From: Pontibacillus chungwhensis BH030062
GTDB taxonomy: Bacteria; Bacillota; Bacilli; Bacillales; BH030062
Assembly (NCBI RefSeq): GCF_000770675.1
Contig: NZ_AVBG01000011.1
Coordinates: 1-64,000 of the forward strand
Direction: 5' to 3'
Length of the DNA: 64,000 bases
Shown here: piece by piece, positions 43,254 through 51,755 of the stretch
Numbering within the stretch: the stretch's first letter is position 1
Layout: each line of letters begins with the position of its first letter
Notes under the pieces: generated by a model
What the model saw: the letters and a program-made list of their open reading frames with translations, nothing else
Told to the model about the DNA's origin: nothing
Databases searched by the model: none
Program-made: the position numbers and the translations under genes

Positions 43254-44834
43254 TTATGATGTTTTCTTTTCTAATTCTTGTGTTTGCTTTTGATTCTCAT
43301 CAAGTACGATACCTTGATCAACCGCCATCTCCCTGGCAACTTTAGGTGCTAACCATACAGGTGGTAACATTAGAATGGACACCGGTACAGCCGTCACAAC
43401 AATAAAGTTTTGTAGCGTTTGTATACTACTCTCACCAATACCAAGTAACGTTGAAGCAATGGCGCCAAACAACAACGCCCAAAATACACGTAGCAAACGA
43501 GGTGGATGGGCATGCCCTGTAAGCGTTACAGCCACAGAATAGGACATGGAATCTGCCGTAGTTGCAACAAAAACAATGGTTACAACAAGGAATCCACTAG
43601 CCATTACGGTGCCAAACGGAACTTGCTCCATAATGGCCATAACAGCAGCTGGCATCCCTGAATTATTGAGCGCATCAGAAATAGCTCCCGGATTCTCCAT
43701 TTCATAGAAAAGTCCAGATCCCCCAACAGCCGCAAACCAAAAGTTACTCACGATTGGCGCTAAGATTGCCACAGCTAAAATTAATTCTCGAATTGAACGA
43801 CCTCTTGAAATACGGCTGATGAACATGGCCATTGCAGGTCCAAAACCGATGAACCAACCCCAGAAGAAGATGGTCCAGTACCCAAGCCAACCGTCATCAC
43901 CCCGGTAAAGACTCATTCTTACAAAGTTTTGTATTTGGTAAGCCTCGGCTCCAATAAAGGAATCAATAATAAAGAGTGTTGGTCCTAATATAAGCATACC
44001 TAACATCAGAATTAAAGCTAATCCAACATTAATTCTACTTAAAAGCTGAATCCCTTTATCGACACCTGTAGCAGCTGAAATGGATGCCACCACTACCAGA
44101 AAGATAATTACAATAGATTGAGTGAAAATCGTGTCCGGTACATCGAATAAATACTGTAAGGCATATCCAACTTGAAGTCCTAAAAATCCAATTGGCCCAA
44201 TTGTCCCTGCTGCCACCGCAATAATCGATACAATATCAGCTACTGCTCCTACTATGCTACCTTTGCGGAAGATTTTCTCTCCAAACATCGGATATAGCAT
44301 CGTACGTGGCTTAAGAGGATACCCTTTATGATAATGGGCATACATTAAGACAATTGTTGTAACTGTACCAAGACTCGCCCATGCAGTGAAGCCCCAGTGG
44401 AAAAAGCTTTGTGCTAACCCAGGAACTACAGACTCAGCAGAACTCATCCCTTCCTCAGCAAATAAAGGAGGTGTTGTTAAGTAATGGTACAGCGGCTCCC
44501 CAGCTGCCCAGAAAACGCCTCCTGCTGCTAATAACGTACATAAAATCATAGAGACCCAACGGAATAGTCCATATTCAGGTGTATCAAGCTTTCCTAATTT
44601 CACTTTCCCATATTTCGAAAGGGCTAATGCAACTCCGACAACAAATGTAGCTAGTAATAATAATTGCCAGAATGCTCCAAAGAATGTAACAGAAAAGTCG
44701 AACGCGCTTGTAATCCATTCTCCCATTAGTGTGTCATTAACAAGGGACATTACAAGAAATAGTATGAGGAATCCTCCACTAATGATGAATGTGACCCAAT
44801 CAAGCCCCGTTCTTCTATTCGTTTCGTCTGTCAT
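43254..44834 (-). CDS. BCCT family transporter (betaine/choline/carnitine)
   Basis: 526 residues, twelve predicted membrane segments. Family signatures: AAGEPLYHY, and WTIFFWGWFIGFGPAMAMFISRISRGRSIREL in segment 8 and the following loop. BCCT carriers import glycine betaine, choline or related solutes with sodium or protons; the exact substrate cannot be read off. Suits an organism facing osmotic stress. CAGGAGG precedes the ATG. Monocistronic; 44835-45113 holds nothing I can identify. Confidence 0.88.
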   Translation of the reverse strand: MTDETNRRTGLDWVTFIISGGFLILFLVMSLVNDTLMGEWITSAFDFSVTFFGAFWQLLLLATFVVGVALALSKYGKVKLGKLDTPEYGLFRWVSMILCTLLAAGGVFWAAGEPLYHYLTTPPLFAEEGMSSAESVVPGLAQSFFHWGFTAWASLGTVTTIVLMYAHYHKGYPLKPRTMLYPMFGEKIFRKGSIVGAVADIVSIIAVAAGTIGPIGFLGLQVGYALQYLFDVPDTIFTQSIVIIFLVVVASISAATGVDKGIQLLSRINVGLALILMLGMLILGPTLFIIDSFIGAEAYQIQNFVRMSLYRGDDGWLGYWTIFFWGWFIGFGPAMAMFISRISRGRSIRELILAVAILAPIVSNFWFAAVGGSGLFYEMENPGAISDALNNSGMPAAVMAIMEQVPFGTVMASGFLVVTIVFVATTADSMSYSVAVTLTGHAHPPRLLRVFWALLFGAIASTLLGIGESSIQTLQNFIVVTAVPVSILMLPPVWLAPKVAREMAVDQGIVLDENQKQTQELEKKTS

Positions 44835-45113
44835 TGTTTTCCTCCTGGTTTTTGTTATATCTTTTGCTAGATATAGTCCGTATTTTGTTCTTAGATGCTC
44901 TGGAATCTTTCATCCTCTATATTAGAAAGCGTTTCTCCCCTTCATTTCCGACCTTTTTTCACATAGTGTTTAATTATATAGATTGTGAATAAACTCGTCA
45001 AAATGAAATTTTAAATGATTTAAGAGGAATACAGAGGATTTAGAACCTAAACAAATACGATACCAGTGAGGCTTTGAATTATGAAGCGATTTGATGGGTT
45101 TTGGCTGTTTTTA

Positions 45114-46190
45114 TTAATTGACTTGGATGAGTTTATCCTGTTCATGTCTGTGTTCTTTATAATAAGCGACTTCTTGTTGTAGGTAGTCTGCTAGATTCGG
45201 ACATTCAATACCAGACCCTCTCAGATGTTCACACGCCTGGTCGCAATTATACACTGCCTTCAATTGGAAATAGTCTAACGTCTCTCGCTCCACTTGAACC
45301 CATCTTCGGATCGAGCGTAACGCAAGTGTCTTATATACGATCGAGGTCGGTAACGTATAGGTAGGTTTCTTTCCAAGAAGAGTTTCGCAAATTAATCGAT
45401 AGGCCTCTCTCGCCGTTAAAGGATTAGGATCTGTTAAGTGATAAACCCTTCCTGATGCTCTCTGATTATGGACTAGAAATACAGTAGCGTTTACTACATA
45501 ATCGATCGGGACTAAATTAATAAGAGCTTCCCCCCTACCAATATAAGGAATAGGAATACGAGCAAATTTATCAAGAAATCTCATTACAAAGTACGGCCCA
45601 TCAAATTTTGCCGTTTCCCCCGTTTGGGAATCTCCCATTACTATACCCGGGCGAATAATTGTGGTAGGAAGCTCTGACATATACCTTTGTACCCGCACTT
45701 CCGCTTCGTATTTTGTAGCTTCATAATGATTCTTGAAGGACTGCCCACAATCTAGTTCTGTCTCAAATATCTCTCCAGACCGATCTCCGGAAACAAAAGC
45801 TGTACTAAAATAGACAAACCGCTCTAGAGAAGAGAGTTGTCTCACAAACTGCACCACATGTTCTGTACCAATTACATTTACCTGATAAGCCAGATCTTCA
45901 GGAACAGCCAAATCATAAATAGCTGCTAAATGAAAGACGTGGGTTACTTGATTATATAGTCGATTTCTAGTTTCTTGGTCCATCCCTAAATCAGGCAGAG
46001 TAATATCCCCTTTAATAAGAGTAAATCTAGAATCCTGAACAAGCTTAGCCATCTCTATAGAAGCCTTATAGTATTGATCCTTGTAAACCAACAACTCAAA
46101 GTGAGCGTTTGGGTTTTCTACTAAAAGCTTTTGAATTAATTTTGATGATATAAATCCCGGAAACCCCGTCACAAAGTAAGTACGGTCCAT
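45114..46190 (-). CDS. SDR family protein, thioester-reductase/fatty acyl-CoA reductase-like
   Basis: 358 residues, extended SDR fold. The NAD(P) motif VTGFPGFISSKLI (residues 7-19) replaces the usual GxxGxxG pattern acceptably; active site Ser in FVYFSTAFVSG and YEATKYEAE (YxxxK). The family covers fatty acyl-CoA reductases and carboxylic-acid-reductase R domains (NAD_binding_4). It stands alone with no partner carrier protein. GAGGAGG upstream of the ATG. Confidence 0.8.
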   Translation of the reverse strand: MDRTYFVTGFPGFISSKLIQKLLVENPNAHFELLVYKDQYYKASIEMAKLVQDSRFTLIKGDITLPDLGMDQETRNRLYNQVTHVFHLAAIYDLAVPEDLAYQVNVIGTEHVVQFVRQLSSLERFVYFSTAFVSGDRSGEIFETELDCGQSFKNHYEATKYEAEVRVQRYMSELPTTIIRPGIVMGDSQTGETAKFDGPYFVMRFLDKFARIPIPYIGRGEALINLVPIDYVVNATVFLVHNQRASGRVYHLTDPNPLTAREAYRLICETLLGKKPTYTLPTSIVYKTLALRSIRRWVQVERETLDYFQLKAVYNCDQACEHLRGSGIECPNLADYLQQEVAYYKEHRHEQDKLIQVN

Positions 46191-46355
46191 GACATGTCCT
46201 CCTCGTTATCTATATACGTCTCCCTCTAATTTATTCCTTGGTCATAACAAACAGACTAAAAGAGAGGGCGAAAGTCTAGTAAAGGATATGATCTAAGCGA
46301 GTTATGACGCTAGTTAGAATTATTACTATTATAGAAGAACATCACGTAAATTAGA

Positions 46356-46784
46356 TTATTTAATCCTAGTAGGATATCGATCATTAATGAAATGTATAGA
46401 TTGTTGTATGAGCGAACGAAGCACCTCGATATCAATATCATCAAGTTTGTTTACATACACACACGCCTTACCTGTTTTATGCTTTCCTAGTTGAGTGAGA
46501 AGTGTTTCACGGTTTGGTTCTCCTTGTGCTAAATAGAGACTATGTTTCGCTTTTCTAGGGGAAAAACCAACAACAGGAGCATCCCCTTCATGACCTGAGT
46601 CATATTTATAATGATAAGAACCAAACCCAATAATCGATGCCCCCCACATCTTTGCCTCACATTCTGTAGTTTCAGTGAAAAGGTCAAGCAACTGGTAGGC
46701 ATCTTCACGCTTTTTCACACTTTCTATTTGTTCAATGAACTCTAGTACACTTCGATCATTAGGTTGTGTTTTTAATTTATACAA
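46356..46784 (-). CDS. DUF1801 domain-containing protein
   Basis: 142 residues. Recognised by ECEAKMWGASIIGFGSYHYKYDSGHEGDAPVVGFSPRKAKHSLYL, characteristic of the DUF1801 (YdhG-like) fold. Function unknown. GGAGGA lies upstream of the ATG. Divergent from the glutathione peroxidase gene, 125 bp apart. Confidence 0.83.
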   Translation of the reverse strand: MYKLKTQPNDRSVLEFIEQIESVKKREDAYQLLDLFTETTECEAKMWGASIIGFGSYHYKYDSGHEGDAPVVGFSPRKAKHSLYLAQGEPNRETLLTQLGKHKTGKACVYVNKLDDIDIEVLRSLIQQSIHFINDRYPTRIK

Positions 46785-46909
46785 GGATAAATCCTCCTTT
46801 TTAATTTTCTACATTCTTATCATTTGCCATATCGGGTAGTTATTGCCATACTAGCAGATGGGCCTAAAGGCTCAATTCTTTTCTCTCAATCTATTAGGAG
46901 GTTATTTAC

Positions 46910-47473
46910 ATGAATGTTTACAATTATTCGGCTATGGCTATGAACGGACAAGAACAATCCCTCGATCAATATAAAGGTAAAGTACTGTTGATCGTGAATA
47001 CGGCCGGAAGGTGCGGATTTACATATCAATACGAGGACCTACAACGTCTTCATGAACGTTATCAGGACAAAGGACTTGTCATTTTAGGCTTTCCATGCAA
47101 TCAATTCGACAACCAAGAACCTGATGAAAATGAGAAGATACAAACAACATGCCTGTTAAACTATGGAGTTTCGTTCCCCCTCTTCCAAAAAATCGATGTA
47201 AGAGGCGAAAACGCTCATCCACTCTTCACTCATCTATCAGCAGAGAAAGCGTTCGAAGGATTTGATAAAACACACCCTGTTGCTAAAATACTCATTCCAC
47301 TTCTAAACGAAAAGCATCCTGAATACCTTACTGATGACTATTCTATTAAATGGAACTTTACGAAATTCCTAATCAATACAGACGGAGAAGTCGTGAATCG
47401 TTTCGAGTGTACAACAGATACAATCGATATGGAGCAAGACATTGAAGAGCAGCTTTCAAAGCTGACTGTTTAA
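46910..47473 (+). CDS. Glutathione peroxidase family protein (thiol peroxidase)
   Basis: 187 residues. The peroxidatic Cys35 is in NTAGRCGFTYQYEDLQ, followed by the family's GFPCNQFDNQEP and IKWNFTKFLI (the Gln and Trp of the catalytic tetrad). It is a cysteine, not selenocysteine, enzyme and is probably thioredoxin- or bacillithiol-dependent in Bacillaceae (family knowledge). Reduces hydroperoxides in the cytoplasm. AGGAGG precedes the ATG. Confidence 0.88.
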   Translation: MNVYNYSAMAMNGQEQSLDQYKGKVLLIVNTAGRCGFTYQYEDLQRLHERYQDKGLVILGFPCNQFDNQEPDENEKIQTTCLLNYGVSFPLFQKIDVRGENAHPLFTHLSAEKAFEGFDKTHPVAKILIPLLNEKHPEYLTDDYSIKWNFTKFLINTDGEVVNRFECTTDTIDMEQDIEEQLSKLTV

Positions 47474-47485
47474 CAGAACTTCCTC

Positions 47486-47521
47486 TAAACCGCTCAGGGT
47501 TACTTCTGAGCGGTTTAACAT
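47486..47521 (+). terminator. Rho-independent terminator
   Basis: Stem AAACCGCTCAG / CTGAGCGGTTT after the glutathione peroxidase gene; the downstream tract is only moderately T-rich. Confidence 0.75.
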
Positions 47522-47602
47522 TTTCTCTTATACAGGCTTCTCTCTCTTCCTCTTCAGTAAACTTCCATAACTGCTTTATCTCTTAATAATTATGTCTAGC
47601 TC

Positions 47603-48325
47603 TTATGGAGCTTCCTTATTTAATCTTTCTTTAATGGCCTGTATAACAATTTTGTTCGTTTTAACTCTGGCATAATATTTATCTTCCCCTTCTATCACAT
47701 GCCACGTGCTTTCAGGAGTTGAAGTATTATGTAGCATGTCCTCTACAGCTTCCTCATACATTTCCCATTTACCTCGATTTCTCCAATCCTCTTGAGTAAT
47801 TTTCCATTGCTTTAAAGGATCTGCTTCTCTCTCCTTAAAACGCTTAAGCTGTTCCTCATTTGAAATATGGAACCATAACTTGATAATAATGTATTGATCA
47901 TGGACGAGATTACGTTCAAATTGGTTCAATTCCTCATACGCTCTCCCCCATTCTTCTGCACTGGCAAATCCTTCTATTCGCTCTACCAGAACCCTTCCGT
48001 ACCAGGAACGATCGAATATAGCAATTTTGCCGTATGGTGGCAACTTCGTCCAAAAGCGCTTCAGGTAATGATGGCTCTTTTCTTTTGATGTAGGTGCCCC
48101 TATTGGATGCACTTCAAAGCCACGTGGGTCAAGGCCACTTGTCAATCGTTTAATCGCTCCTCCTTTTCCTGCTGCATCCCATCCTTCACAAACAATTAGA
48201 CACCCTAACTGGTGATCAACTAATAAACGTTGTAACTGAAGTAACTCCAACTGGGTTTCTTTCAACTGTTTTTTGTATTGTTTTTTGTCATTTATCTTCA
48301 AAGAAAGATCTACAGACTCAAGCAT
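47603..48325 (-). CDS. Polyphosphate kinase 2 (PPK2) family protein
   Basis: 240 residues, one PPK2 domain. Walker A is EGWDAAGKGG (residues 47-56); LDPRGFEV, FDRSWYGRVLVER and the lid-region arginines are conserved. PPK2 enzymes transfer phosphate between polyphosphate and nucleotides (usually nucleotide synthesis from polyphosphate). Which nucleotide is used is not evident. AGGAAGGGTGG precedes the ATG. Monocistronic. Confidence 0.87.
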   Translation of the reverse strand: MLESVDLSLKINDKKQYKKQLKETQLELLQLQRLLVDHQLGCLIVCEGWDAAGKGGAIKRLTSGLDPRGFEVHPIGAPTSKEKSHHYLKRFWTKLPPYGKIAIFDRSWYGRVLVERIEGFASAEEWGRAYEELNQFERNLVHDQYIIIKLWFHISNEEQLKRFKEREADPLKQWKITQEDWRNRGKWEMYEEAVEDMLHNTSTPESTWHVIEGEDKYYARVKTNKIVIQAIKERLNKEAP

Positions 48326-48411
48326 ATATCCACCCTTCCTTTCTTATTTCAAAGTTTGATAGTGAAACTATGACCACTTATCAATCCATGCATAAAATTG
48401 GTTTCGCTTCT

Positions 48412-49119
48412 TTATTTTATTCCTAACGCTTCTAAATCCCAGGTCAACTTCGTCTTTTTATCACACTGAAAGCCTTCAATACTACTATGGTTTATCCACT
48501 TTTCAAGTGAGGCATGAGTGGAGAATAAGAGACTAAAGGGGCTATCGAAGTGACATGTGAGCCCTAAAGCTCCATTGTCCCCAATAAGGGTGGCAGGCTG
48601 TTCACAAAGAGAAACTAATTCCTCATCAGAATAATCGTTTAAATCTATTGTTCCTCTTTTTAGATTAAGCTGTGAGTAATAAGCTTTTGTGCACCCTACC
48701 TCTTGCAACATAGCGAGAAAAGGTGGGAGAAGTAGTATAGGTAAGCTATCTTCATAAGGATAAATTATATCCTTCCCTATAGAATATTGAAGCCTGGCAA
48801 GTAAATCCTGGCGCACTGAAGACTGATATACTCCCACATAATAAGTACCCAACGCGACGGAAATTTGCTCATCTTTCGTTAGCCCTGTTTTTGCCTTTAC
48901 TTCACTCCACGTTACTAATTTCCCGTATTGGGAAATCTCCTTGTTATCTATAAATGGATTTTCACTACCCTGTCTTACCCGTTCTTTTTCAACCCATCCT
49001 TTAGGCATTTGAACAAAAGGAGAGTAGATTACAGCAACTGAATGATATGGATTTGGTAACTTTTCAAGTATAGTTGAGGTAAGTGTTGAAGGTTCAGGAT
49101 AAAAATAATCTATGCAAAT
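48412..49119 (-). CDS. DUF2711-like protein, probable ATT start
   Basis: About 236 residues if it starts at ATT 49119; the first ATG (49008) would give 198. The extension is open and reads a protein-like ICIDYFYPEPSTLTSTILEK with PYHSVAVIYSPFVQMPKGW at the junction, and GGGAGG lies 9 bases upstream of the ATT. ATA codons lie nearby, but no ATG, GTG or TTG is placed for this ribosome site. I associate the sequence with DUF2711 proteins of Bacillus (tentative). Function unknown. Divergent from the rhodopsin gene 129 bp away. Confidence 0.65.
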   Translation of the reverse strand: MCIDYFYPEPSTLTSTILEKLPNPYHSVAVIYSPFVQMPKGWVEKERVRQGSENPFIDNKEISQYGKLVTWSEVKAKTGLTKDEQISVALGTYYVGVYQSSVRQDLLARLQYSIGKDIIYPYEDSLPILLLPPFLAMLQEVGCTKAYYSQLNLKRGTIDLNDYSDEELVSLCEQPATLIGDNGALGLTCHFDSPFSLLFSTHASLEKWINHSSIEGFQCDKKTKLTWDLEALGIK

Positions 49120-49248
49120 GGTTATGCACCTCCCTTTCCATTACTTTCTCGATTGAAACAAGATTCCCCTTCAGATTAGCCTCCAATAGGTTTAAATGAA
49201 CGTAGGTTCGACCATAATCCTACTATATAAGGAAAGGCAGGAGTTGTT

Positions 49249-49941
49249 ATGAGTTCATTTGTTACCGGCATGCATTGGGCCTATTTTGTCATCATGATGA
49301 TCGGGGCAATTTACTTTTACTTTTTAAGTCGAAATCCTAAAGGTGTCCCTTCGTACGAGTATGTACTTGCCATTACCATTCCAGCTTGGTCAGGCGTTGC
49401 CTATTTATCCATTGCCCTAGGTCAGGGGCTTCTCGAGGAAGCAGATAAGACGATATATTTTGCTCGTTACCTCGACTGGGTCATCACCACCCCTCTTCTC
49501 CTACTTGCACTTGGGTTAACAGCAATGATTGAAAACAAGAAGAAAAATATTGCCCTATTGTTCTCGCTTGTTGTTGCAGACGTTTTCATGATTTTAACTG
49601 GTTTAATAGCAGATTTCTCTGATGGTGCTTTAAAATATATATGGTATGTTCTAGGTGTACTAGCGCTTTGTCTTATTTTGTATATCATATGGTATCCATT
49701 AAAACGAATGGCTGATCATACAGGTAAAGAATTATCAAGACATTACAAACGAATTGCCCTTTACCTGACTGTCTTTTGGGTTCTCTATCCAACCGCTTGG
49801 ATACTCGGTTCGTCCGGTTTAGATGTAACTCGAGAGACAATGGAGATTCTCGCTTTCATTATCCTACCTATATTTTCAAAAATCGGTTTTAGTGTTCTGG
49901 ATCTGTACGGGTTGCGACGTCTTCATTTAAAACAACCTTAA
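49249..49941 (+). CDS. Xenorhodopsin (Anabaena sensory rhodopsin-like), candidate inward proton pump
   Basis: 230 residues, seven membrane helices. Helix C reads FARYLDWVITTPLLLLALG: counter-ion Asp76, Thr80, and Ala87 where bacteriorhodopsin has donor Asp96. Helix G reads ILPIFSKIGFSVLDLYG: retinal Lys211, Pro207 in place of Asp212, and Asp218 seven residues after the lysine. Pro at the Asp212 position plus the Lys+7 Asp define xenorhodopsins; the protein resembles Anabaena sensory rhodopsin throughout (RNPKGVPSYEYV, PAWSGVAYL, SGLIADFSD). Family members are photochromic sensors or inward proton pumps. No transducer or retinal-synthesis gene adjoins it. GGCAGGAG precedes the ATG. Confidence 0.92.
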   Translation: MSSFVTGMHWAYFVIMMIGAIYFYFLSRNPKGVPSYEYVLAITIPAWSGVAYLSIALGQGLLEEADKTIYFARYLDWVITTPLLLLALGLTAMIENKKKNIALLFSLVVADVFMILTGLIADFSDGALKYIWYVLGVLALCLILYIIWYPLKRMADHTGKELSRHYKRIALYLTVFWVLYPTAWILGSSGLDVTRETMEILAFIILPIFSKIGFSVLDLYGLRRLHLKQP

Positions 49942-50050
49942 AATGGCACGCACCTTTCTAAGAAATTTTGCCCGCTCCTACTATCGCAAATAGGAAATGA
50001 CCTTTATAATAGACAAGCATGAACTTATCGAAGGAAAAGGTGTGTAAAAC

Positions 50051-51607
50051 ATGAGCTTACTCACAGTAAAGAACTTAAGTCACGGCTTCGGGGATCGTGC
50101 GATCTTTGAAGACGTTTCTTTTCGTTTATTAAAAGGAGAACACATTGGACTTATCGGAGCCAACGGTGAAGGTAAGTCTACTTTTATGAATATTATTACA
50201 GGTAAACTAGAGCCTGATGCCGGAAAAGTCAACTGGTCAAAACGTGTGCGCGTTGGTTATTTAGATCAGCACGCAGACTTAGCACAAGGAATGTCCATTC
50301 GTGATGTATTACGAACAGCGTTCCAATATTTATTTGATATTGAAACAGAAATGAACGGTTTATTTGCTAAAATGGGCGAGGTAGAACCAGAAGAACTCGA
50401 GCAGCTGCTTGAAGAGACGGGTCGTATGCAAGACGAATTAACAAACAATGATTTCTACACTATTGATGCCAAAGTAGATGAAGTCGCAAACGGTCTTGGT
50501 CTGGACGATATTGGTTTAGAACGAGACGTAAACGACTTGAGTGGTGGACAGCGTACAAAAGTCTTACTCGCAAAGCTACTACTTGAGAAGCCAGATATCC
50601 TTCTACTGGACGAGCCAACAAACTATTTGGACGTAGAACACATTGATTGGTTGCGTACGTTCCTTCAGAATTATGAGAATGCGTTTATCTTAATTTCTCA
50701 CGATATCCCGTTCTTAAATAGCGTTGTGAACTTGATTTATCATATGGAAAACCAAGAGCTTACTCGTTACCCTGGCGACTATGATGAATTTTTACGTGTA
50801 TACGAAATGAAGAAGCAACAAGTGGAGGCTGCTTATAAGAAGCAGCAAAAAGAAATTGCCAACTTAAAAGATTTCGTAGCACGTAACAAGGCAAATGCTG
50901 CAACAAGTAAAATGGCGATGTCTCGTCAGAAGAAACTTGATAAAATGGATGTTATCGAACTGGATTCTGAAAAGCCAAAACCAAGTTTCAATTTTAAACA
51001 AGCCCGTACACCAGGCAAATATTTATTTGAAACGAAGGATCTAGTCATTGGGTACGATGAACCTCTTTCAAGACCGTTGAACTTAGAGATGGAACGTAAT
51101 CAGAAGATTGCCCTTTCAGGTGCGAACGGGATTGGTAAAACAACCTTGCTTAAAAGTATCTTAGGAGAAATTAAGCCTGTCTCAGGTTCTGTTGAGCTTG
51201 GTGATCACCTCCATATTGGGTATTTTGAACAAGAGTTGAAAGAAGATAGTAACAATACTTGTATAGAAGAAATATGGGAAGAATTTCGTCATCTTACACA
51301 ATATGAAGTTCGTTCATCTCTTGCTAAGTGTGGCTTAACGCAAAAGCACATCGAAAGTAAAGTGAAAGTGTTAAGTGGTGGCGAGAAAGCCAAAGTTCGT
51401 TTATGTAAGCTAATTAATAAAGAAACAAATCTGCTTGTTCTAGACGAACCGACCAACCACCTAGATGTGGATGCGAAAGCAGAACTTAAACGAGCGCTTA
51501 AAGATTATAAAGGAAGCGTCCTGATTATCTCTCACGAACCAGACTTCTACCAAGATGTCGTAACTGACGTGTGGAACTGCGAAGACTGGACAACCAAAGT
51601 ATTTTAA
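50051..51607 (+). CDS. yfmM: ABC-F family ATPase, YfmM-like
   Basis: 518 residues, two ATP-binding domains and no membrane segment. Walker A motifs GANGEGKST (about 36) and GANGIGKTT (about 356), signatures LSGGQ and LSGGEK, Walker B LLLDEPTN and LVLDEPTN, with a charged interdomain linker (EAAYKKQQKEIANLKDFVARNKANAATSKMA). ABC-F proteins bind the ribosome and assist translation or protect against antibiotics; the length and N-terminus fit B. subtilis YfmM. AAGGTG upstream of the ATG; own terminator. Confidence 0.88.
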   Translation: MSLLTVKNLSHGFGDRAIFEDVSFRLLKGEHIGLIGANGEGKSTFMNIITGKLEPDAGKVNWSKRVRVGYLDQHADLAQGMSIRDVLRTAFQYLFDIETEMNGLFAKMGEVEPEELEQLLEETGRMQDELTNNDFYTIDAKVDEVANGLGLDDIGLERDVNDLSGGQRTKVLLAKLLLEKPDILLLDEPTNYLDVEHIDWLRTFLQNYENAFILISHDIPFLNSVVNLIYHMENQELTRYPGDYDEFLRVYEMKKQQVEAAYKKQQKEIANLKDFVARNKANAATSKMAMSRQKKLDKMDVIELDSEKPKPSFNFKQARTPGKYLFETKDLVIGYDEPLSRPLNLEMERNQKIALSGANGIGKTTLLKSILGEIKPVSGSVELGDHLHIGYFEQELKEDSNNTCIEEIWEEFRHLTQYEVRSSLAKCGLTQKHIESKVKVLSGGEKAKVRLCKLINKETNLLVLDEPTNHLDVDAKAELKRALKDYKGSVLIISHEPDFYQDVVTDVWNCEDWTTKVF

Positions 51608-51608
51608 A

Positions 51609-51642
51609 CAAAAACAGGCCCGCACTCCGGGCCTGTTTTCTT
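51609..51642 (+). terminator. Rho-independent terminator
   Basis: Stem AAAACAGGCCCG / CGGGCCTGTTTT with a 5-base loop. Confidence 0.9.
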
Positions 51643-51657
51643 ATTACGATTACACTT

Positions 51658-51731
51658 CACTACTTTACAACACTAACGCGTGTCTGACACCCTTCACTAC
51701 TGTACAGCAAGAACGCGTGCCAGACACCCTT
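51658..51731. repeat. Tandem pair of 37-bp repeats
   Basis: Units 51658-51694 and 51695-51731 share CACTACT.TACA and AACGCGTG.C.GACACCCTT with about seven differences. Each contains an imperfect GTGTCTGACAC-type palindrome common in Bacillus intergenic repeats. Confidence 0.6.
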
Positions 51732-51755
51732 TATCTCTTTATTGTGGTAAAGATA

